The notes under the pieces were generated by a model. That model did no database searches and was not told where the DNA came from. It saw nothing but the letters and a program-made list of their open reading frames with translations. Shown here piece after piece: positions 23,219-34,612 of a stretch of DNA of 64,000 bases. The stretch's first letter is position 1; every line of letters starts with the position of its first letter. This DNA comes from Anagrus nilaparvatae (Eukaryota > Arthropoda > Insecta > Hymenoptera > Mymaridae): contig JAKSXM010000272.1 of the NCBI GenBank assembly GCA_022575985.1, positions 31,513,501 through 31,577,500 of the forward strand, in the 5' to 3' direction. A program made the position numbers and the translations under genes.

Positions 23219-24510
23219 ACGTATGTATGTAATCGGTGATATTTCACAAATATTATGGAATTAAGACCTAATTTTTTTTTCAAAAATTTTTTCACCAAAA
23301 AATCTCGAGGTACTTTTTTTTTTTTTGATTTGGATGTAATACCTCATTTATTTCCATGAAAGTACTTATATTTGAAAGTATGGTTTTTACATGATATCTC
23401 GAATCGGATACTTAATTTTCTGAAAATTTTTTTTCTAAAATTTTTTTCACAAAAAAATAAAAAAAATACAAATTTTTTTTTTCTTTTTGGACGTAGTACC
23501 TAATTTATTTCCATGGAAGTACTAGTTTTTAGAACCTTGTTTATTGTTATTTTTTGGATCTGATACTTAATTTTTTCAAAATTTTTTTTGTCAAAATTAA
23601 AAAAATAGAAAAATTAAAAAAAATGCAATATTTTTTTTTTTTTGGGTGTAATACCTCATTTAATTCTATGAAAGTACTAATATATGAAAATATTATAACT
23701 AGTGATATTTCAAAACCATTATCGAATTAAGACCTAATTTTTTTTCCAAACATTTTTTTATCAAAAAATCTCAAACCCCCCCCCCTTTTTTTTTTATTTT
23801 GGATGTAATACCTCATTTATTTCCACGAAAGTACTTATACTTGAAAGTATGGTTTTTACTTGATATCTCCAATCTGATACTTAATTTTTTGAAAATTTTT
23901 TTCCTAAAGTTTTTTTCACAAAAAAATACAAAAAATACGAAACTTTTTTTTCTTTTTGGACGTAGTACCTAATTTATTTCCATGGAAGTACAAGTTTTAA
24001 GAACCTCGTTTACAGTAATTTTTTGGAATTGATACTTAATTTTTTCAAAATTTTTATTATCTAAATTAAAAAAAAAGAAAAATAAAAAAAATTGCAATAT
24101 TTTTTTGGTGTAATACCTCTTTTAATTCTATGAAAGTACTAATATTTTAAGATATTGTAACCAGTGATATTCCAAAACAATTTATTTTCGAACGAATACC
24201 TAACTTTTTTTTCCAAAAATTTTTTTATTAAAAAAATCTCAAAATACTTTTTTTTTTTTTAATTTGGATGCAATACCTCATTTATTTCCATGAAAGTACT
24301 TATACTTGAAAGTATGGTTTTTACTCGATATCTTGAATCTGATAATTAATTTTTTGAAAATTTTTTTCTCCAAAATCTTCGTTACAAAAAAATACATAAA
24401 ACATCAAATTTATTTTTCGTTTTGGACATATCTAATTTATTTTAATGAGAGTACAAGTTTTAGAAATTTAGTTTATAGTAATTTTTTGTATCCGATCACA
24501 ATTTTTTTTT
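23065..24510 (+). repeat. GGTTCCTC-family repeat, copy A, with about 160-bp tandem units
   Basis: Begins with the palindrome GGTTCCTCAAAGAGGAACC, followed by TTTTTTGGCATATAAGCACG, a (TG)n tract and then about eight tandem units of 150-165 bp. Each unit contains TAATACCTCATTTATTTCC followed by ATGAAAGTACT and a GATATCTCGAATCTGATAC-like block. The units alternate between 'GTAATACCTC' and 'GTAGTACCTA' types. Non-coding. Confidence 0.75.
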
Positions 24511-25700
24511 TTATTTTGATATAAATTATAACACACAAGAATGAGTGATGGAAATCTTGCCTCTTTTTGACTTCCTCGGATTATTTTGTTCGTTGCTATG
24601 TTTATTTATGTATGCAGCTTAATGAAATTATAAACAATAATAAACAGCCTAAAAATATTAAATGGTTATGTTTGCATTTTAAAATCCATTATATAAAGAT
24701 CGATGGAGATCTGAAGTTGCTTCTATTCAACTTTTTATTCGCCTTCTGATTGGCCGAATTAAAATCGATTATTCGATTATTTTTAAATTAATTATAAAAA
24801 TTGCGGTTCATTATCATTATTGTATAAAATAAAAATATACTAATAAGCAAATATACATTTATCTGAATTTAAATTGATTATAAAAATTTAAAGATTAATA
24901 ATGATTATTAAAAAATTTCGTTTATATGAAAAATTTAAATAAATAAAGTTAATGGTTATATGTTATTTAGTTTATTTATAAATTAAAATACAAAAAATGT
25001 ACCTGATGCGCCAAAAAGAGGTTAAAAGCAAAACTTGTATTATTTATAAAAATAATAAGGACCTTATCTTAGGCTTATAGGTATATAGGCGAAGAAAAAA
25101 AATAAAATTAAAATATAAAATTTATATAGGTAGTTTTTAAAGAACCAAACAATTTATACTTTTGAGATAAAAAGAAATTACATCATAAATAATATGTCAA
25201 AATCTTGAAGCAATTTATTATGTGGTTATTTTGTTATTATAAAATATTATTATGGAAGGAAATTAAATTAACAAATTCGTTGCGGAAGATTTTTGAACCC
25301 CATTAAAAACATATAGAGCTATGGTTCAAAATTGCCTATGCCGCTGTGAACATATTAATTGATTATTATTGACTCTGAAATTATTTTAACTCCAATTCAA
25401 ACGCATCAAATAGGTTCAAAAATTCTTTCTACATATATGTAGTATAATATATTATACTTATAGTATTGCGATTTATAATAAAAATAGAATCAACCCGATG
25501 GAATGTCAAAACTGGAATTTTCGCATATAGTTTATTCTTAATGAAACTTTACGAAAGAGATGGTGAAACTTTGGGATTTTCATAAAACCATTTCTACTGG
25601 GCTTAGTACGTAAAAATATGATTCCATACAAATTTTTAAGCTTCTAGATTGAAAGTTTTCGAAATTACAGGTGTTTTTAAATTAAAAAATTTTTTTAACT
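24511..25700. other. AT-rich intergenic stretch
   Basis: No gene recognised. The open frames here are low-complexity and have no family resemblance. Confidence 0.4.
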
Positions 25701-25715
25701 AAACAAATGTGATAA

Positions 25716-26144
25716 TCTAGAAGCCGCCTATGTTAAATTTATGCGTGATTCTTAAGTTTCCGGGTACGCTGATTCCGAATTTTCAAGTCCCGATCCGGAA
25801 AACGTAGCCCTAATACCGATTTACCGTAATTTTCGGCCAATTTTGAGTGTTTTTTTGACATACTTCATATAAAAACTTTCTAGATTGACTTTAAAATGGC
25901 AGTACTACCTGATAATATTACCTGAAATTTTAAAGTCAATCTAGAAAGTTTTTATATGAAGTATGTCAAAAAAACACTCAAAATTGGGTGAAAATGACGG
26001 TAAATCGGTATCAGGGCTACGTTTTCGGGATCGGAACCTGAAGATTCGGAATCAGCGTACCCGAAAACTTAAGAATCACATATAAGTAGCTTTACACAAG
26101 GCTTAGGAAAAAAGTGCATACATTTAACACAGGCGGCTTCTAGA
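25716..26144. mobile_element. 429-bp near-perfect hairpin element
   Basis: Left TCTAGAAGCCGCCTATGTTA pairs with right TAACACAGGCGGCTTCTAGA. The arms pair inward through GGGTACGCTGATTCCGAAT, GGTAAATCGGTAT and TTGAGTGTTTTTTTGACATA / TATGTCAAAAAAACACTCAA to a centre near 25910. An extra stretch near 26080-26110 is on the right arm only. Non-coding. Confidence 0.85.
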
Positions 26145-26357
26145 CTATGAGCTAATTTTTCGATTTTAATTTTTGTACGCTCTAAATGAATCTAAAAAAT
26201 AATTTTTATGAATAAGGAGTATGTAAAATTTTCCACTAAAGACGATTCTGACATCAGTTTTTTGGAAAACCGAGGGAAAATCACAAGGAAACCCGAAAAA
26301 TTGGAAAAACTAAAGAGGATTTTCAAATGCAAATTTCTCAAAAAGGGTTGTTTTTTT

Positions 26358-27150
26358 TCTTCTAATTGGCCAAAAAAAATTTTATTTTCCCATAAACTTT
26401 CTGTTTGTAAGCAGTTTTTTGGGGGATAATTGTCTTTTAAGTACTTAAAAACTCAAAAAACGAATTTTCATACTTTCCATTTTCCAAAATTTTCTGGATT
26501 TCCCTGTCCCCTAACCGAAATTTTGATATGATCTATGAATTCCTCGGGAAAATTTACTTAAAGACCTCTTTTGAGAGAAATTTCGAACAAATCTGTAGTT
26601 CTGTACAAAGAAAAGAAAATAAAATACAATATACAAATTCATAAAATAGTAAAATAACAAAAATTAGCAAAAAGTTTTAATTTTTTTAATATTTTTATTT
26701 TCTTTTCTGTACAGAGTTACAGATTTATTCAAAATATTTATCTCAAAAGAGGTCCTTTAGTAAAATTTCTCATGTAGGCAAAAATCGAGTCAGAATTTCG
26801 GTTAGGTGACAAAAAAATCCGGAAAATGGAAAATTTTGAAAAATGGAAAGTTATAAAAATTTCTTTTTTTTAGTTTTTCAGCACGTAAAAGGCAAATATG
26901 CGCCAAAAAGCAGATGAGGTACTTACCAACGAAAAATAAAAGCCCATAATGAAAAATGTAACGAAATTTATTGTTCCTTAATTTTTATAAAATAATCAAT
27001 ATTTTTACGAAAAATACTATAAAGAATATATTCTACAATTTGATTAAATATATTTAATTTTTAAAAGATATAAATATATTTAATCAATGTGTACCAACAA
27101 AAAGTTTATGGGAGAACAAAAATTTTAAAGCCAATCAGATTTTCAAGATG
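26358..27150. repeat. About 790-bp imperfect inverted repeat
   Basis: Left arm words TTTTCCCATAAACTTTCTGT, CTTTCCATTTTCCAAAATTT, CCTAACCGAAATTTTGA and CTTTTGAGAGAAATTTCG recur in inverted order on the right (from about 26730 to 27150). The arms are diverged by substitutions and small indels, so this is an older foldback than the one at 25716. No coding. Confidence 0.75.
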
Positions 27151-27298
27151 TTAATGCTTAATTAAAAAAAGTCTTTCAGGTAAAAATTGAAATTCGTGGG
27201 AAAAGATATAATCTACTCCTCCAACGAAATAAAAAACAAAAAAAATAACGAAAACTTTCCTTCGAGAATAAAAAATAACACAAATTAAATTTTCTTAA

Positions 27299-27520
27299 CT
27301 CATTAACGCCGACGCGGAGAGTTTTGGAAATGGTAAAAAAGCAATAACTTCGATTGGTATTGCCCGTTTCACCCCTTTTAGCCCAGTTTTTTGAGCATAT
27401 ACAAGAGCTATAGGTCAAAACTAATGATGGGTTTTAATGAAAAAATTTTTAGCCATGTACCTGCAAGGGAAATTGTTATTTTTTACCATTTCCAAAACTC
27501 TCCGCGTCGGCGTTAATGAG
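27299..27520. mobile_element. 222-bp MITE flanked by TTAA, copy 2
   Basis: TTAA at 27295-27298 and 27521-27524 brackets CTCATTAACGCCGACGCGG...CCGCGTCGGCGTTAATGAG. The terminal inverted repeat is essentially perfect over about 45 bp, better than in copy 1, so this copy is younger or nearer the active form. Confidence 0.88.
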
Positions 27521-27524
27521 TTAA

Positions 27525-28415
27525 GTAGATATTTCAATAAATTAACGAAAAAGGGGTTAAATAGTTAATTATTGCATTTTGAAGGTAAAAATATTTGAGT
27601 AATAAAAATATTAGTATTTTTTATCAGTATTGAGTCTGACCCTTCCCCACTCCTTGTTTAAATTTAGGTCCGGCACCAATGACAGAAGTTAAAAATTAGC
27701 GCTGTTAACGGAAATTTCTGTAACTTTAGGTCCGGAATTTAAATCTGCCAATGAGAGAACGATAAAAATTTCTTTACCATGAATTTTATTTAAATTAATT
27801 TTATAACGAAATTTAAAAAAAAATAATTATTCTGCGCGCGCAGAGCGCGCGGCTATTCTAGTTAAGATTTAAAAGTTATATTGGTATTTTTTAAAGAATC
27901 AAACAATTCATAGAATTAAATAATTTATTATTTTGTGATTAATAGAAATAATATAAATAATGTTAAAATCTTGAAGCAATTAATGTGGCTATTTTTTTTA
28001 TTACAAAATATTATTATTATTATTATTATCATTGTTGCGGAAGATTGGTCAAATGCAAGGAGTATACTGAGAAAATAAATTATAAGAAGTTATTATAAAT
28101 TCTGGTAAAAAATCCTATCTTTTTATAATAATTGAACGAATATTTGTAATTTTCGCATCGTTACCAACCATTTCTTTGACAAAACAAAAAAATCATGTTA
28201 CCCAATATTTTAATTATTAAGGGATAATTATATATTCTAATAAAATAAAATTTTATAAAAAAAAATAAAATTAGCTTTTTTTATATTTGTCTCTTTTTAA
28301 TTATGCAAAAATGATTTAAAATCCATTAACGCCGGCGCGACCAATCCATGGACGCTAGAATTTTCACTTTAATAACAAAATGATCTTAATAATCTACTTT
28401 ACCAGCTACTAAAAA
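27525..28415. other. AT-rich intergenic stretch with a GC stem and a TAT microsatellite
   Basis: GCGCGC-GCAGA-GCGCGC stem at 27834-27850. (TAT)n tract at 28010-28030. CATTAACGCCGGCGCG at 28323 resembles the tip of the TTAA MITE family and may be a solo end. No gene seen. Confidence 0.45.
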
Positions 28416-28419
28416 CGAA

Positions 28420-28535
28420 AAATGTATGTATAATTGCAGGGTTGTAATCAATAATATTTTTTGTAAATTAAGATTACAGCCCATTGTTTGAGGAACCTCA
28501 GTGCCAGCTAGTTGGCAGGGTATTTTTACTTTTCA
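28420..28535 (+). repeat. 3' end fragment of the GGTTCCTC repeat family
   Basis: GTTTGAGGAACCTCAGTGCC followed by AGCTAGTTGGCAGGGTATTT matches the 3' terminus of the copy at 34449-35620 and the inverse of 54610-54650. The body is absent. Confidence 0.65.
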
Positions 28536-28884
28536 TCAATTTAATAGTCAATTTTGTGGATTTGGAAGGGGGGTACAGGGCAAAACTCAAATGTTGTGAT
28601 TCCTCTTCATTTCTACACATATTTTGGTGATTTTTATGGCCTAATATCAATTTTTAATTCAAATTAAAGGAAAAAAATTATGCAAAAAAAAGTGAAATAA
28701 TTTGAGATTTTTAAAAACGTATTTATAGCGAAAATGGGCAAATACGAACAGGTACGATTTGTTTCGCAATTGATTCTACCTTCATTTGGTGCGTGAATAA
28801 CTCCCCAATCCTTAGATTTTCACGGCATTTTTGCCAAACCTATCACCGCTTGAAGAGGACCGTGAGTCCCCAGAATTTAGTAAA

Positions 28885-29205
28885 AATATTGTACATGAAA
28901 TCGCCCCTTTAGTAATTTTACGATTTCGTTTTAAGATTACTAGTAAAATTACTATAATTTTTAGAAAAAATTAATACTATTCTTGTAGTAATACTACTAA
29001 ATTGTAGTAAAATTACTAAACTGTAGTAATATTGTTTTTATTATTTTTTACTGTGTACGACAAAAATAGTAACATTTATGCATACACTGTAAAAAATAAT
29101 GAAGACAATATTACTACCGTTTTGTGATTTTACTACGATTTAGTAATATTACTACAAGAATAGTATTAATTTTTTCTATACAATTTTTAGTAATTTTACT
29201 ACATT
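28885..29205. repeat. Inverted repeat with inward-facing CACTG tips
   Basis: Arms 28925-29056 and 29084-29200 are inverted copies (TAGTAATATTACTAC-type words, AAAAATTAATACTATTCTTG). Their TTTTTTACTGTGTA and TACACTGTAAAAAA ends face each other across 27 bp, the reverse of a normal transposon. Best read as two elements or halves inserted head to head. Confidence 0.65.
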
Positions 29206-29235
29206 TGTATTAAATTTAAAATTTATTGACACTTC

Positions 29236-29317
29236 CCCCAGACATCCGCGGTAGAGTTGCTTTTCAATCACTTGGTTAAATATTCAACGAAAGCAGCTCT
29301 ACCGTAGGTATCTGGGA
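29236..29317. repeat. Short hairpin upstream of transporter copy 3
   Basis: CCCCCAGACATCCGCGGTAG pairs with CTACCGTAGGTATCTGGGAA across about 35 bases, about 450 bp upstream of the copy 3 start codon. Probably a mini-MITE. A regulatory role is only conjecture. Confidence 0.6.
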
Positions 29318-29766
29318 ATTTACTAATTTCAGAATCTTTGAGGTTTCAAAAATTTTGTATATTTTGCAAATTAAAATTGGCCATCGCGAATCAAAATCAA
29401 ATTTTTCGAAAATTTGCAAAAAACTGTAACCAACAAGAAGAAATGTAATTGTTTTGTAAAAATTTATAATACTAAGATAAAACAAAAAGGAATACGTGAA
29501 TATTTGTAATCTAAAGTCATTTAAAAGCAGAATATCAGTCAATTTATTTAATACAGAATTAACGAGCAATAAAAAATCAAATAGCATAATTGTTTGAGAG
29601 ATTGGAAAGAAAGAAGAAGATGAAAAACTGCTAGGAAAATATCATAAGTGAATGTAGTCAAGGTTGTACGTCACACACGTTGAGCACTCGCAGTATTATT
29701 TTATAACCAAGAGAAGCAGTAAGACGTCCCTATAGATTTAAATTTAAAATTCCAGCTCGAACAAAA

Positions 29767-32700
29767 ATGTTGACGTCGCACTTCAATTGCTGTAAGTAAA
29801 GAATTTTTTTCAACCCATTTTTGGAAATCCGAAAATATTTCCAGACAAAAGTTCGTATCGTTTTATCATTGCTAATCTCCTGGTAGAATCTTGAGATGAA
29901 CGCAAATTTATAATTAACACGAGTCTAAGTGAAAGCTTATGCATGCGAAAAATCTCGACATTCTGCATTATCTCTGACCGGATAAAAACCAGTCTACCAA
30001 CTTGAGAAAATCAACGTCGCTGAATAAAATATTTTTTAAATACTATCGAATTCGAATATCGATTCATAGTTTTTAATTGCACGTTTCGCTAATTTCCTAA
30101 ATAGTTGTAATTATTTCTTTATACGCTGTTTGCTTACTGCGCAAAATTCTGGCAAAATAAACAGATTAATAATACTTTAATAAAAAAGAGTTACATTCTC
30201 AAAAGAGTAATTAATTTTAAATTTAATTCCGCAAGTTTTTTTTAAATGGTTTTAATAGATTCGTATAAACAATCCATTTAATTCGTCTTCGTTTGTAAAA
30301 TAACTGGATAAAAAATTAAATATAATTAAATTTTTCATGTGCTTCTCTAAAGGTAGAGAATAAAATAATTTTCCCAGCTATTTTTTTTATCCCAACTACC
30401 TGCACTGACGAAAAAATCCGTTTTCAGCACATGAAAATATATTCCGCTTACAACTAGTGGGATTTGGTTCTTTTTCGTTTGTCTCCCCCCAAAAAATCAC
30501 AAAACTTTTTACCAGAAATTGGTAAAATACACTTAAAATGAAAAAAATTTTTATATTATTTTTTATAAAATTTTTCGCATTCGCAAGTTCTTTTATATAT
30601 TGTTTTATACTTTTTATGTGAGGGCTTTGTCCCCGTACCCCAAGTAGGTGCGAGTACAGCATTTGGGGGTAGGCAATTGTCATTTTATTTTTCCATTATA
30701 TTTACGATATTCAAAAAATATTTAATGATAAATAAATGACATAAAATCATTTTATTCATTTCAAAATATCAAAAATAACAAAAAAAATTTTTTTTTTAAT
30801 TTAAAAAAAAGAAAATTTTTTTTAATTTTCTATCCAAAAACATTTTCTTAAAACTAACTTAGTCGTTTGCAATAATTTCCTGATGAAAAAAACCTTTTTG
30901 TTAGGAGGGGGGGGGGCAGAGCGGACGAAAAACCGCCCAGAATTTTTTATTCTTCGTCAAACGCTTGCAAATGACTTATGACCTATAAAGATAATCAAAG
31001 AATTTTTTTGTCAATTTTCTTAACGTTTCAGATGATTTGCAATCTTTTGAACAAAAAAAAAAAATCCGAAAGCCGCAATCGGTGTTAATGCGGTTACAAG
31101 AAAAAGAGCTTTTTTCCTTTTAAAATGTTTGAATTTTAGTTCTATATTGACCGAAATAATCCAGTCGCCAGCAATGCTATTTAATGCCATAAAATCCTAA
31201 AATAGCATAAAAGTTCCATGGAAAAAAATGGGTGATATTTATGTTTTTTGACCCGCTAAACACGAATCCGGGGTCTATTTTGCGAAGTTCGTGGTAAATT
31301 TTTTGTTATTAACAAATTATTGGCTAATTTTGCAATAAATTGTTAATAACAAAAAATTTACCATGAATTTCGCAAAATAGACCCCGGATTCGTGTTCAGC
31401 GGGTCAAAAAACATAAATACCACCCATTTTTTTCCATGGAACTTTTATGGCATTTTATGGCATTAAATAGCATTGCTGGCGACAGGACTAAAAGTGAATG
31501 CATATTATAATTGTTAATTACTTTTTTTTTCTACAGGTTCATGTGTAAAGCAGAGGTGGATATTTGCGATAATGGGGTTTTTATCATTATTTAACGCTTA
31601 CGCAATGCGAACGTGTTTATCAATAGCGATCACAGAAATGGTCATACCTGTAAACAATACCGAAGAATTTATCGACGATACATGTTCACAATTAGAATCA
31701 CAAATCAAAAAAGTATCAGTCATATCGAATAGCGGTATTTATGAATGGAGCGAATATACACAGGTAATTAATTTAAATTAATCTGACTAGTTTTATATTC
31801 TTACATCTTTCAACGTACTGATTAAGTGTCATGATATGTCGTTTTTCTTTTCCTTTCAGGGCGTCATTCTTTCCTCGTTTTATTGGGGCTACATTGTAAC
31901 TCACTTGCCAGGAGGCTTATTGGCTGAAAAATTTGGTGGCAAACATACTTTAGGTTTTGGGATGTTCCTGACTTCTCTATTGACGCTGCTAGTGCCATAC
32001 GCCGTTCATTCCGGAGGCTCTGCAGCTCTTATAGTTTTGAGAGTCCTAATGGGACTTTGTCAAGGAGTCATTTTACCAGCTTTAAACGTTCTCACGGCCC
32101 ATTGGGCACCACCCGAAGAATTGTCCTCGATGACAGCTGTGATATTTATTGGCGTTGACCTTGGAATCATTATAACGACAACTTTATCTGGATTGATTTT
32201 AAAATACTCTGCTGTAGGTTGGCCGGCGGTATTTTACTTGTTTGGAGGGATTGGTGTCGTCTGGTACATATTGTGGTTGGCTCTCGTATACAACAACCCG
32301 GAAGAGCATCCATTTATATCAGAAAGTGAATCACTATACTTGGAAGAATCCATGAACGTTCACACGAGTAAAAAGCCGCCTCCGGTGCCATGGAAACGCA
32401 TCTTCTCGTCTGCGCCATTTTGGGCACTGTTAGCTGTCCAAATCGGTCACGACTGGGGCTTATACACCTTGGTCACGGATTTGCCCAAGTACATGAGTAG
32501 CGTATTAAAATTTTCGGTTGAATTAAATGGCTACTTATCGTCGTTGCCGAATTTGTGTTCTGTCTTTTATTGTTTGATCGTATCCTGGCTGACGGATAAA
32601 TTGGTATCAAAAAAATATTGGACTAAAACAAAGGCTAGGAAAATAAATACGTCCATCTCAACAATCGGTCCAGCATTCTTTTTAGTTGCAGCCTCGTTCG

Positions 32701-33074
32701 CCGGCTGCAACAGAACGATAGTCGTTCTGTGCTTCACCATAGGCGTTACCTTAATGGGCAGTTCTTTACCTGGCATAAAAGTGAACTCGTTAGATTTAAG
32801 TCCAAATTATGCTGGTACGATAATGGCTTTGACAAATGGAATAGCATCGTTCACTGGGATATTGACACCGTACGTAGTCGGTGTATTAACGCCGAATCAA
32901 ACATTGAGCGAATGGAGATTAGTATTTCTGATAGTTTGCTTGGTCTTTTTAATAACGAATACCGTATTCGTATTGTTTGCCAGTGGAGAGGTGCAAGATT
33001 GGAATAACCCCAGCAGGGAAAAAGAAAAAATAGAGAAAAAGACAAAAGAAATAAAAGAAAATGTTTTAATATAA
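29767..33074 (+). CDS. SLC17-family MFS transporter, tandem copy 3
   Basis: Predicted 488-aa transporter. Exons are 29767-29791 (MLTSHFNC plus T, donor GTAAGT), 31537-31763 and 31860-33074. Splice phases are as in the paralogues. TM1 carries the conserved arginine (AYAMRTCLSIAITEMV). The first loop has the sequon NNT. TM2 reads GVILSSFYWGYIVTHLPGG with the complete LPGG turn. TM4 has the arginine (about 145) but glutamine (about 152) where VGLUT and sialin have glutamate. TM7 keeps GHDW and DLPKYM. Intron 1 is long (about 1.75 kb) and holds a 328-bp hairpin element just before its acceptor. The tail is Lys/Glu-rich. The region near 29640-29700 is less AT-rich and may hold the promoter. Confidence 0.92.
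31160..31487. mobile_element. 328-bp hairpin element inside intron 1 of copy 3
   Basis: TCCAGTCGCCAGCAATGCTA at the left pairs with TAGCATTGCTGGCGACAGGA at the right. Pairing continues through TTGACCCGCTAAACACGAAT / ATTCGTGTTCAGCGGGTCAA to a centre at the TTGTTATTAACAAATT words. A second element at 54243-54566 shares the central 190 bp but has different outer arms. Confidence 0.85.
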
Positions 33075-33730
33075 TGGCGAATGGTTCCTCAGATCCCTCA
33101 GATCGAACTAGGGCAATAAAATTCTTATCGTTGAATATGATTCGAAGATATAAGAATTTAATTAAGGATTAGATTATTTTTGCCCTATAAGAATGACATT
33201 AAACTTAATTTCACGTGTTCCCTCTCTCCATGCGAGTACAATAAATTAAATGACTATGATATAAAATAATATAGTCACTTTAACTACGAGCTTCGATCGC
33301 GAAACATTAAATTTTTTTTCAAACCATGATCGAGGACTCGATTGGAAAATTTTTGCGAGTATTTATTATTGTAAATTATCAGTGCAGTTTGTCTGTGTAT
33401 GTGTGCGTGAGTGCTTGTGAAAAGAAAAAAAAATGTAAATGTTGAAATTAAAATGAATTTTCACCTTCTCTTATCCTCTTATCGCGTTAATATTTATTTA
33501 TATTATTTATCATAGACACAATACAACAAGATTCTAATTCTTATCTTTTTACAAAGGTGAAGGCTTAGTACAATGCAAAGAATTAAATTTATTTTTATTT
33601 AACTGATTTTATTAAAATAATAAATTAAATATAATTACCAAGAATTTTCAAGTTGCGTCAGAATGTACAAGTTTAAATAAAAAATTTTATATTAAACTTC
33701 AAAGCGTGCTTTTTATTTTATTTCATAACT
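33075..33730. other. 3' flank of transporter copy 3
   Basis: AT-rich flank with several possible AATAAA signals. No coding exon. Confidence 0.4.
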
Positions 33731-33736
33731 CAGGCA

Positions 33737-33811
33737 TCAGAATACATGCGCTCTTGCCTTTCCATCGCTATTACTCAAATGGTTCCCAAACCTCTTGACT
33801 CCCAACCTCCT
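33737..33811 (+). pseudogene. Relic second exon of a sixth SLC17 transporter copy
   Basis: One frame reads SEYMRSCLSIAITQMVPKP, almost the same as the TM1 end of the live copies (AYAMRTCLSIAITEMVIP in copy 3, AYAMRSCLAITIIKMVQP in copy 4). Upstream the frame is lost, and downstream the EWSEYTQ end and donor site are missing. No matching long exon follows before copy 4. It is therefore a decayed fragment of a lost array member, lying between copies 3 and 4 in the same orientation. Confidence 0.75.
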
Positions 33812-34440
33812 GCTGTCACCATCAAGTTGATGAAATTTGCAAATATTATTCTTGGAACCAACATCAACCGGTAAATTACATTTTTCATCAGTCAATAAAT
33901 ATAGATAATTAACTTTTACGTACATGAATATGCGATTCTAAGTAGAAAAATAAAATTAAATTTATTTAAGGGTGGTTTTTGGTAAATATGTACAGCTTTT
34001 TAAGTAAGGATTGTGAAAAAAAGTATACGAGTTTGTTCAAAAAAAGTTAAAATGCAAAAAAATGCCTAAATTATTCGAACTAAAGTAGTTGTAAGAACTG
34101 TTTGAGGACTTTTTTTTAAAAAAACTCGAAATCAGCACGCGAAAGATATATTTTTATAACAACTCAGCAAATATGAAGTAAATTGGTAAAATAGTTATTG
34201 CGCAATCTTTTACACAGTTTGTGAAAAACCTAATTCCAGAAAAACGCGTTTAAAGTTTCAAAACAAGTTTTTTTATACTTTTAGTAAAATTTTTTTTATT
34301 TTTTTTTTTTATTATTAGAGCAACTCATAACAAAAAAATCTAGATCATTAAAATTGGTCCCGTATTTTTGCAGAAATGTTAGTTAAAAGGTGTAAAAACG
34401 TGGTTTTTTTTTAAACAAAGAATCGTTTTTGAATGTTACT
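33812..34440. other. AT-rich intergenic stretch
   Basis: No gene seen. The sequence is low-complexity. Confidence 0.4.
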
Positions 34441-34448
34441 TTTTTTTT

Positions 34449-34564
34449 CCTCAATGAGGAACCATTGTGATGGGACAAATTTTGATTTTTGATTTTTTGG
34501 CATATAAACACGTTTTAGGACCTCAGGAAGCTAAACAATCAATTTTTAAAAAAAGTCTGTATGC

Positions 34565-34612
<48 letters not shown>

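Noticed and set aside
23190..23230. Telomeric or centromeric satellite at the (TG)n tracts (also 34570, 53600 and 55616)
   Set aside because: They are short microsatellites at a fixed place within dispersed repeats, not long arrays.
27176..27418. 80-codon minus-strand frame
   Set aside because: It lies across the TTAA MITE and the end of an inverted repeat. The same MITE sequence at 15.3 kb does not keep the frame.
29276..29587. 103-codon minus-strand frame just upstream of transporter copy 3
   Set aside because: Low-complexity hydrophobic translation of AT-rich DNA that overlaps a short hairpin. No recognisable domain.
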